In this document: positions 50,913 through 62,900 of the stretch, piece after piece | Layout: each line of letters opens with the position of its first letter | Numbering within the stretch: position 1 is the first letter of the stretch | NCBI RefSeq assembly: GCF_040371085.1 | Contig: NZ_JAMBMT010000001.1 | Location: forward strand, 1,922,001-1,986,000 | DNA length: 64,000 nt | Reading direction: 5' to 3' | From: Psychrobacter sp. AH5 | GTDB lineage: Bacteria > Pseudomonadota > Gammaproteobacteria > Pseudomonadales > Moraxellaceae | Made by a program: the position numbers and the translations under genes | The notes under the pieces: model-generated | Seen by the model: the letters and a program-made list of their open reading frames with translations, nothing else | Database searches by the model: none | What the model was told of the DNA's origin: nothing

Positions 50913-53900
50913 TCAGATGACCGTGATATCTGTATCAATGTATAGCATAGTATCATCGTTGTTGCTTTGATAGAGATCATAGCCTACTTGATTAGAAGTC
51001 GCTGCTTTGGTAAAGTCTGTTAATACGACCTTATCGGCATCTCCTGAAGTTTCATTCGCACTATCGCCATTGATGAACAGCGTATTGTCATCATCAGTGA
51101 TACCAATGACATCCTGTAATGAAAGACTTAGAGTTTGAGAGATACCATTAGTCATCTCTATAACTTCAATATCATTAACATTGTTTAAATCAATCGAGAT
51201 ACTGTCAAAGTATAGCGTATCTATATTTTGAGAACCATCACCTATTAAAGCGTCTGTCGACTCATCATCGATGTCGACGGCTCTGCTTGCTTGGCTAGTC
51301 ATCATTCTATTACTATTGTTAGCATCGTAAGTCAGACTTATAGTTAAAGTAGTCATATCTTGATCACCATCATTATCAATAGCGGTATATGATATGGTCT
51401 CCTGATAGTCTGCGCTTACTGTTTTTGGTGCCGTATAGCTATAATCAGCATTATCAAAATCAATTACGAAGATACCATTGTTGGTTGTCGTTACTGTGAC
51501 TGTATTTGTTGCCATGTCATAGCTATAACTAGTAGTAGCTGCTGTAGAAGTAAGTACAGCTGTGTCTATGTTATAAGTGAAATTACCAACACCACCGATA
51601 TTAATGGTTGTGAGAGTCAGGCCATTGCCGTCTGCGCCGAACTGCACACTAGAGGAACCAGCAAGATTACCTGATAACGTAGTAATATCAATGTCGTTTA
51701 AAATACTGTCCTCTAAGGTTTGAGGAGTCACTGTCACGCCATCCTTATCAATGCCCATAACACCACTACCATCATAAGCGATAGGATCAAGCAAGGTGTT
51801 AGAACCTAAATTTACGATTGAATAAGCGGCTGCGTCTATCTTATTGGTATTCAAGAAGCCAGTCCAAATGGCCTCTTCTGCTGCCTGAATACCTACGTCA
51901 TTAAAGTTGCTGTTCGCAGAACCCTCCAAAAGACTTGGACCGCCATTACCTCGGTTAGGTTCTCCATCGGTAATAAAAATAGCTTTATTTAATAGCGTAG
52001 CTCCACTAACATCTGCAATTTTACCACTGCTACCGAATGCAGTTATTGCTGCAGCTAATGCAGCATCATAATTAGTAAAGCCATTAGAGACATTGATATT
52101 ATCAATTGCAACAAGTGCATCTGCAGCAGATAACCATGTGGATCCAATAATATTACTAGTTGATTGGAAAGTGACTAGTCTCACCGCAACTTCACCAAAC
52201 TCATCATACTTACTAATAGCTTGTATCAAAGCTGATTTTGCTAAAGCTAACCTTTCTCCTCTCATGCTTCCAGATACATCAAGCATCAATAGCAAATTAG
52301 TATTAACAGGCTCTACTAAAATGTTTTCATTAACATCATTAGCCAGTGGCGAATCATCTTCGATAGTGAGCGTGAATACTGATGAGCTTGAGGTATTGAA
52401 ACCGTCACTAACGGTAGCCGTAAAGCTCAAGTCAAGATTGTCTTCGCCATTAGTATTTGGATGATCAATTGGTTTTAAGAGCTCTGCAGTATAGTTAGCT
52501 GAGTAGTTGCCATTACCATTATCGGTAAACGCATCGATGGTCATAGTAATCACGTCTACTGGATTGCCTCCTATCATAGCTGAGCCTGTTAAGACATTGC
52601 CAGCCTGTGACCAAGTGACTTGACTGCCGCCTGAAGTAATTGCATTATTTCCAGTAGGCCCATTTAAGGTCACACTAAAGTCGCTAGCAGACATAGGGTC
52701 TGGATCGACTACTGTAATGACTCCGGTCTGTGTTGTTAAAAAAGCATTGTCAGTAAATGGTGGGAGAGCGTCATTGTCAGGGATACCTCCTGGTAAGCCT
52801 TCTTCGGAAACTGTGGTAGAGCTGATACTAATCGTTGGTACGGTGTCGTTATCAACAATGTTCATATCCGCAGTGGCTTGACCGACCACGATGGCCTCAA
52901 AGCCGCCGCCGACCGGATTACTGATGGTGATGCCAACCAGCTCACTACCCTCAGCGATAAAGTCATCGATGGTATCAATGTCAAGATCGGTGCTGCTAGT
53001 GCCTGCAAGGATGGTCACTTGCACCACACCGGTAAAGTCGGTGCCGTCAATGGCCACGCCACTATAAGTCACATCAACCACCACATCGGTGATCGCATTG
53101 ACCGGGTTGCCATTGCTATCGGTTAAGCTGATCGGGAAGCTGGCACTATTACCCTCTTCAACGTCGCCCACGGTGTCGGCGATCGAGACGGTGATGGTAT
53201 CCTCCGCCCCAGGATCAGCTTCATCAACAATGTTCATATCCGCAGTGGCTTGACCGACCACGATGGCCTCAAAGCCGCCGCCGACCGGATTACTGATGGT
53301 GATGCCAACCAGCTCACTACCCTCAGCGATAAAGTCATCGATGGTATCAATGTCAAGATCGGTGCTGCTAGTGCCTGCAAGGATGGTCACTTGCACCACA
53401 CCGGTAAAGTCGGTGCCGTCAATGGCCACGCCACTATAAGTCACATCAACCACCACATCGGTGATCGCATTGACCGGGTTGCCATTGCTATCGGTTAAGC
53501 TGACTGGGAAGCTGGCACTATTACCCTCTTCAACGTCGCCCACGGTGTCGGCGATCGAGACGGTGATGGTATCCTCCGCTCCAGGATCAGCTTCATCAAC
53601 AATGTTCATATCCGCAGTGGCTTGACCGACCACGATGGCCTCAAAGCCGCCGCCGACCGGATTACTGATGGTGATGCCAACCAGCTCACTACCCTCAGCG
53701 ATAAAGTCATCGATGGTATCAATGTCAAGATCGGTGCTGCTAGTGCCTGCAAGGATGGTCACTTGCACCACACCGGTAAAGTCGGTGCCGTCAATGGCCA
53801 CGCCACTATAAGTCACATCAACCACCACATCGGTGATCGCATTGACCGGGTTGCCATTGCTATCGGTTAAGCTGATCGGGAAGCTGGCACTATTACCCTC

Positions 53901-56900
53901 TTCAACGTCGCCCACGGTGTCGGCGATCGAGACGGTGATGGTATCCTCCGCCCCAGGATCAGCTTCATCAACAATGTTCATATCCGCAGTGGCTTGACCG
54001 ACCACGATGGCCTCAAAGCCGCCGCCGACCGGATTACTGATGGTGATGCCAACCAGCTCACTACCCTCAGCGATAAAGTCATCGATGGTATCAATGTCAA
54101 GATCGGTGCTGCTAGTGCCTGCAAGGATGGTCACTTGCACCACACCGGTAAAGTCGGTGCCGTCAATGGCCACGCCACTATAAGTCACATCAACCACCAC
54201 ATCGGTGATCGCATTGACCGGGTTGCCATTGCTATCGGTTAAGCTGATCGGGAAGCTGGCACTATTACCCTCTTCAACGTCGCCCACGGTGTCGGCGATC
54301 GAGACGGTGATGGTATCCTCCGCCCCAGGATCAGCTTCATCAACAATGTTCATATCCGCAGTGGCTTGACCGACCACGATGGCCTCAAAGCCGCCGCCGA
54401 CCGGATTACTGATGGTGATGCCAACCAGCTCACTACCCTCAGCGATAAAGTCATCGATGGTATCAATGTCAAGATCGGTGCTGCTAGTGCCTGCAAGGAT
54501 GGTCACTTGCACCACACCGGTAAAGTCGGTGCCGTCAATGGCCACGCCACTATAAGTCACATCAACCACCACATCGGTGATCGCATTGACCGGGTTGCCA
54601 TTGCTATCGGTTAAGCTGATCGGGAAGCTGGCACTATTACCCTCTTCAACGTCGCCCACGGTGTCGGCGATCGAGACGGTGATGGTATCCTCCGCCCCAG
54701 GATCAGCTTCATCAACAATGTTCATATCCGCAGTGGCTTGACCGACCACGATGGCCTCAAAGCCGCCGCCGACCGGATTACTGATGGTGATGCCAACCAG
54801 CTCACTACCCTCAGCGATAAAGTCATCGATGGTATCAATGTCAAGATCGGTGCTGCTAGTGCCTGCAAGGATGGTCACTTGCACCACACCGGTAAAGTCG
54901 GTGCCGTCAATGGCCACGCCACTATAAGTCACATCAACCACCACATCGGTGATCGCATTGACCGGGTTGCCATTGCTATCGGTTAAGCTGATCGGGAAGC
55001 TGGCACTATTACCCTCTTCAACGTCGCCCACGGTGTCGGCGATCGAGACGGTGATGGTATCCTCCGCCCCAGGATCAGCTTCATCAACAATGTTCATATC
55101 CGCAGTGGCTTGACCGACCACGATGGCCTCAAAGCCGCCGCCGACCGGATTACTGATGGTGATGCCAACCAGCTCACTACCCTCAGCGATAAAGTCATCG
55201 ATGGTATCAATGTCAAGATCGGTGCTGCTAGTGCCTGCAAGGATGGTCACTTGCACCACACCGGTAAAGTCGGTGCCGTCAATGGCCACGCCACTATAAG
55301 TCACATCAACCACCACATCGGTGATCGCATTGACCGGGTTGCCATTGCTATCGGTTAAGCTGATCGGGAAGCTGGCACTATTACCCTCTTCAACGTCGCC
55401 CACGGTGTCGGCGATCGAGACGGTGATGGTATCCTCCGCTCCAGGATCAGCTTCATCAACAATGTTCATATCCGCAGTGGCTTGACCGACCACGATGGCC
55501 TCAAAGCCGCCGCCGACCGGATTACTGATGGTGATGCCAACCAGCTCACTACCCTCAGCGATAAAGTCATCGATGGTATCAATGTCAAGATCGGTGCTGC
55601 TAGTGCCTGCAAGGATGGTCACTTGCACCACACCGGTAAAGTCGGTGCCGTCAATGGCCACGCCACTATAAGTCACATCAACCACCACATCGGTGATCGC
55701 ATTGACCGGGTTGCCATTGCTATCGGTTAAGCTGATCGGGAAGCTGGCACTATTACCCTCTTCAACGTCGCCCACGGTGTCGGCGATCGAGACGGTGATG
55801 GTATCCTCCGCTCCAGGATCAGCTTCATCAACAATGTTCATATCCGCAGTGGCTTGACCGACCACGATGGCCTCAAAGCCGCCGCCGACCGGATTACTGA
55901 TGGTGATGCCAACCAGCTCACTACCCTCAGCGATAAAGTCATCGATGGTATCAATGTCAAGATCGGTGCTGCTAGTGCCTGCAAGGATGGTCACTTGCAC
56001 CACACCGGTAAAGTCGGTGCCGTCAATGGCCACGCCACTATAAGTCACATCAACCACCACATCGGTGATCGCATTGACCGGGTTGCCATTGCTATCGGTT
56101 AAGCTGATCGGGAAGCTGGCACTATTACCCTCTTCAACGTCGCCCACGGTGTCGGCGATCGAGACGGTGATGGTATCCTCCGCCCCAGGATCAGCTTCAT
56201 CAACAATGTTCATATCCGCAGTGGCTTGACCGACCACGATGGCCTCAAAGCCGCCGCCGACCGGATTACTGATGGTGATGCCAACCAGCTCACTACCCTC
56301 AGTGATAAAGTCATCGATGGTATCAATGTCAAGATCGGTGCTGCTAGTGCCTGCAAGGATGGTCACTTGCACCACACCGGTAAAGTCGGTGCCGTCAATG
56401 GCCACGCCACTATAAGTCACATCAACCACCACATCGGTGATCGCATTGACCGGGTTGCCATTGCTATCGGTTAAGCTGACTGGGAAGCTGGCACTATTAC
56501 CCTCTTCAACGTCGCCCACGGTGTCGGCGATCGAGACGGTGATGGTATCCTCCGCTCCAGGATCAGCTTCATCAACAATGTTCATATCCGCAGTGGCTTG
56601 ACCGACCACGATGGCCTCAAAGCCGCCGCCGACCGGATTACTGATGGTGATGCCAACCAGCTCACTACCCTCAGCGATAAAGTCATCGATGGTATCAATG
56701 TCAAGATCGGTGCTGCTAGTGCCTGCAAGGATGGTCACTTGCACCACACCGGTAAAGTCGGTGCCGTCAATGGCCACGCCACTATAAGTCACATCAACCA
56801 CCACATCGGTGATCGCATTGACCGGGTTGCCATTGCTATCGGTTAAGCTGATCGGGAAGCTGGCACTATTACCCTCTTCAACGTCGCCCACGGTGTCGGC

Positions 56901-59900
56901 GATCGAGACGGTGATGGTATCCTCCGCCCCAGGATCAGCTTCATCAACAATGTTCATATCCGCAGTGGCTTGACCGACCACGATGGCCTCAAAGCCGCCG
57001 CCGACCGGATTACTGATGGTGATGCCAACCAGCTCACTACCCTCAGCGATAAAGTCATCGATGGTATCAATGTCAAGATCGGTGCTGCTAGTGCCTGCAA
57101 GGATGGTCACTTGCACCACACCGGTAAAGTCGGTGCCGTCAATGGCCACGCCACTATAAGTCACATCAACCACCACATCGGTGATCGCATTGACCGGGTT
57201 GCCATTGCTATCGGTTAAGCTGATCGGGAAGCTGGCACTATTACCCTCTTCAACGTCGCCCACGGTGTCGGCGATCGAGACGGTGATGGTATCCTCCGCC
57301 CCAGGATCAGCTTCATCAACAATGTTCATATCCGCAGTGGCTTGACCGACCACGATGGCCTCAAAGCCGCCGCCGACCGGATTACTGATGGTGATGCCAA
57401 CCAGCTCACTACCCTCAGCGATAAAGTCATCGATGGTATCAATGTCAAGATCGGTGCTGCTAGTGCCTGCAAGGATGGTCACTTGCACCACACCGGTAAA
57501 GTCGGTGCCGTCAATGGCCACGCCACTATAAGTCACATCAACCACCACATCGGTGATCGCATTGACCGGGTTGCCATTGCTATCGGTTAAGCTGACTGGG
57601 AAGCTGGCACTATTACCCTCTTCAACGTCGCCCACGGTGTCGGCGATCGAGACGGTGATGGTATCCTCCGCTCCAGGATCAGCTTCATCAACAATGTTCA
57701 TATCCGCAGTGGCTTGACCGACCACGATGGCCTCAAAGCCGCCGCCGACCGGATTACTGATGGTGATGCCAACCAGCTCACTACCCTCAGCGATAAAGTC
57801 ATCGATGGTATCAATGTCAAGATCGGTGCTGCTAGTGCCTGCAAGGATGGTCACTTGCACCACACCGGTAAAGTCGGTGCCGTCAATGGCCACGCCACTA
57901 TAAGTCACATCAACCACCACATCGGTGATCGCATTGACCGGGTTGCCATTGCTATCGGTTAAGCTGATCGGGAAGCTGGCACTATTACCCTCTTCAACGT
58001 CGCCCACGGTGTCGGCGATCGAGACGGTGATGGTATCCTCCGCCCCAGGATCAGCTTCATCAACAATGTTCATATCCGCAGTGGCTTGACCGACCACGAT
58101 GGCCTCAAAGCCGCCGCCGACCGGATTACTGATGGTGATGCCAACCAGCTCACTACCCTCAGCGATAAAGTCATCGATGGTATCAATGTCAAGATCGGTG
58201 CTGCTAGTGCCTGCAAGGATGGTCACTTGCACCACACCGGTAAAGTCGGTGCCGTCAATGGCCACGCCACTATAAGTCACATCAACCACCACATCGGTGA
58301 TCGCATTGACCGGGTTGCCATTGCTATCGGTTAAGCTGATCGGGAAGCTGGCACTATTACCCTCTTCAACGTCGCCCACGGTGTCGGCGATCGAGACGGT
58401 GATGGTATCCTCCGCCCCAGGATCAGCTTCATCAACAATGTTCATATCCGCAGTGGCTTGACCGACCACGATGGCCTCAAAGCCGCCGCCGACCGGATTA
58501 CTGATGGTGATGCCAACCAGCTCACTACCCTCAGCGATAAAGTCATCGATGGTATCAATGTCAAGATCGGTGCTGCTAGTGCCTGCAAGGATGGTCACTT
58601 GCACCACACCGGTAAAGTCGGTGCCGTCAATGGCCACGCCACTATAAGTCACATCAACCACCACATCGGTGATCGCATTGACCGGGTTGCCATTGCTATC
58701 GGTTAAGCTGATCGGGAAGCTGGCACTATTACCCTCTTCAACGTCGCCCACGGTGTCGGCGATCGAGACGGTGATGGTATCCTCCGCTCCAGGATCAGCT
58801 TCATCAACAATGTTCATATCCGCAGTGGCTTGACCGACCACGATGGCCTCAAAGCCGCCGCCGACCGGATTACTGATGGTGATGCCAACCAGCTCACTAC
58901 CCTCAGCGATAAAGTCATCGATGGTATCAATGTCAAGATCGGTGCTGCTAGTGCCTGCAAGGATGGTCACTTGCACCACACCGGTAAAGTCGGTGCCGTC
59001 AATGGCCACGCCACTATAAGTCACATCAACCACCACATCGGTGATCGCATTGACCGGGTTGCCATTGCTATCGGTTAAGCTGATCGGGAAGCTGGCACTA
59101 TTACCCTCTTCAACGTCGCCCACGGTGTCGGCGATCGAGACGGTGATGGTATCCTCCGCCCCAGGATCAGCTTCATCAACAATGTTCATATCCGCAGTGG
59201 CTTGACCGATCACGATGGCCTCAAAGCCGCCGCCGACCGGATTACTGATGGTGATGCCAACCAGCTCACTACCCTCAGCGATAAAGTCATCGATGGTATC
59301 AATGTCAAGATCGGTGCTGCTAGTGCCTGCAAGGATGGTCACTTGCACCACACCGGTAAAGTCGGTGCCGTCAATGGCCACGCCACTATAAGTCACATCA
59401 ACCACCACATCGGTGATCGCATTGACCGGGTTGCCATTGCTATCGGTTAAGCTGATCGGGAAGCTGGCACTATTACCCTCTTCAACGTCGCCCACGGTGT
59501 CGGCGATCGAGACGGTGATGGTATCCTCCGCCCCAGGATCAGCTTCATCAACAATGTTCATATCCGCAGTGGCTTGACCGACCACGATGGCCTCAAAGCC
59601 GCCGCCGACCGGATTACTGATGGTGATGCCAACCAGCTCACTACCCTCAGCGATAAAGTCATCGATGGTATCAATGTCAAGATCGGTGCTGCTAGTGCCT
59701 GCAAGGATGGTCACTTGCACCACACCGGTAAAGTCGGTGCCGTCAATGGCCACGCCACTATAAGTCACATCAACCACCACATCGGTGATCGCATTGACCG
59801 GGTTGCCATTGCTATCGGTTAAGCTGATCGGGAAGCTGGCACTATTACCCTCTTCAACGTCGCCCACGGTGTCGGCGATCGAGACGGTGATGGTATCCTC

Positions 59901-62900
59901 CGCCCCAGGATCAGCTTCATCAACAATGTTCATATCCGCAGTGGCTTGACCGACCACGATGGCCTCAAAGCCGCCGCCGACCGGATTACTGATGGTGATG
60001 CCAACCAGCTCACTACCCTCAGCGATAAAGTCATCGATGGTATCAATGTCAAGATCGGTGCTGCTAGTGCCTGCAAGGATGGTCACTTGCACCACACCGG
60101 TAAAGTCGGTGCCGTCAATGGCCACGCCACTATAAGTCACATCAACCACCACATCGGTGATCGCATTGACCGGGTTGCCATTGCTATCGGTTAAGCTGAT
60201 CGGGAAGCTGGCACTATTACCCTCTTCAACGTCGCCCACGGTGTCGGCGATCGAGACGGTGATGGTATCCTCCGCTCCAGGATCAGCTTCATCAACAATG
60301 TTCATATCCGCAGTGGCTTGACCGACCACGATGGCCTCAAAGCCGCCGCCGACCGGATTACTGATGGTGATGCCAACCAGCTCACTACCCTCAGCGATAA
60401 AGTCATCGATGGTATCAATGTCAAGATCGGTGCTGCTAGTGCCTGCAAGGATGGTCACTTGCACCACACCGGTAAAGTCGGTGCCGTCAATGGCCACGCC
60501 ACTATAAGTCACATCAACCACCACATCGGTGATCGCATTGACCGGGTTGCCATTGCTATCGGTTAAGCTGATCGGGAAGCTGGCACTATTACCCTCTTCA
60601 ACGTCGCCCACGGTGTCGGCGATCGAGACGGTGATGGTATCCTCCGCTCCAGGATCAGCTTCATCAACAATGTTCATATCCGCAGTGGCTTGACCGACCA
60701 CGATGGCCTCAAAGCCGCCGCCGACCGGATTACTGATGGTGATGCCAACCAGCTCACTACCCTCAGCGATAAAGTCATCGATGGTATCAATGTCAAGATC
60801 GGTGCTGCTAGTGCCTGCAAGGATGGTCACTTGCACCACACCGGTAAAGTCGGTGCCGTCAATGGCCACGCCACTATAAGTCACATCAACCACCACATCG
60901 GTGATCGCATTGACCGGGTTGCCATTGCTATCGGTTAAGCTGATCGGGAAGCTGGCACTATTACCCTCTTCAACGTCGCCCACGGTGTCGGCGATCGAGA
61001 CGGTGATGGTATCCTCCGCCCCAGGATCAGCTTCATCAACAATGTTCATATCCGCAGTGGCTTGACCGACCACGATGGCCTCAAAGCCGCCGCCGACCGG
61101 ATTACTGATGGTGATGCCAACCAGCTCACTACCCTCAGCGATAAAGTCATCGATGGTATCAATGTCAAGATCGGTGCTGCTAGTGCCTGCAAGGATGGTC
61201 ACTTGCACCACACCGGTAAAGTCGGTGCCGTCAATGGCCACGCCACTATAAGTCACATCAACCACCACATCGGTGATCGCATTGACCGGGTTGCCATTGC
61301 TATCGGTTAAGCTGATCGGGAAGCTGGCACTATTACCCTCTTCAACGTCGCCCACGGTGTCGGCGATCGAGACGGTGATGGTATCCTCCGCCCCAGGATC
61401 AGCTTCATCAACAATGTTCATATCCGCAGTGGCTTGACCGACCACGATGGCCTCAAAGCCGCCGCCGACCGGATTACTGATGGTGATGCCAACCAGCTCA
61501 CTACCCTCAGCGATAAAGTCATCGATGGTATCAATGTCAAGATCGGTGCTGCTAGTGCCTGCAAGGATGGTCACTTGCACCACACCGGTAAAGTCGGTGC
61601 CGTCAATGGCCACGCCACTATAAGTCACATCAACCACCACATCGGTGATCGCATTGACCGGGTTGCCATTGCTATCGGTTAAGCTGATCGGGAAGCTGGC
61701 ACTATTACCCTCTTCAACGTCGCCCACGGTGTCGGCGATCGAGACGGTGATGGTATCCTCCGCCCCAGGATCAGCTTCATCAACAATGTTCATATCCGCA
61801 GTGGCTTGACCGACCACGATGGCCTCAAAGCCGCCGCCGACCGGATTACTGATGGTGATGCCAACCAGCTCACTACCCTCAGCGATAAAGTCATCGATGG
61901 TATCAATGTCAAGATCGGTGCTGCTAGTGCCTGCAAGGATGGTCACTTGCACCACACCGGTAAAGTCGGTGCCGTCAATGGCCACGCCACTATAAGTCAC
62001 ATCAACCACCACATCGGTGATCGCATTGACCGGGTTGCCATTGCTATCGGTTAAGCTGATCGGGAAGCTGGCACTATTACCCTCTTCAACGTCGCCCACG
62101 GTGTCGGCGATCGAGACGGTGATGGTATCCTCCGCCCCAGGATCAGCTTCATCAACAATGTTCATATCCGCAGTGGCTTGACCGACCACGATGGCCTCAA
62201 AGCCGCCGCCGACCGGATTACTGATGGTGATGCCAACCAGCTCACTACCCTCAGCGATAAAGTCATCGATGGTATCAATGTCAAGATCGGTGCTGCTAGT
62301 GCCTGCAAGGATGGTCACTTGCACCACACCGGTAAAGTCGGTGCCGTCAATGGCCACGCCACTATAAGTCACATCAACCACCACATCGGTGATCGCATTG
62401 ACCGGGTTGCCATTGCTATCGGTTAAGCTGATCGGGAAGCTGGCACTATTACCCTCTTCAACGTCGCCCACGGTGTCGGCGATCGAGACGGTGATGGTAT
62501 CCTCCGCCCCAGGATCAGCTTCATCAACAATGTTCATATCCGCAGTGGCTTGACCGACCACGATGGCCTCAAAGCCGCCGCCGACCGGATTACTGATGGT
62601 GATGCCAACCAGCTCACTACCCTCAGCGATAAAGTCATCGATGGTATCAATGTCAAGATCGGTGCTGCTAGTGCCTGCAAGGATGGTCACTTGCACCACA
62701 CCGGTAAAGTCGGTGCCGTCAATGGCCACGCCACTATAAGTCACATCAACCACCACATCGGTGATCGCATTGACCGGGTTGCCATTGCTATCGGTTAAGC
62801 TGATCGGGAAGCTGGCACTATTACCCTCTTCAACGTCGCCCACGGTGTCGGCGATCGAGACGGTGATGGTATCCTCCGCTCCAGGATCAGCTTCATCAAC

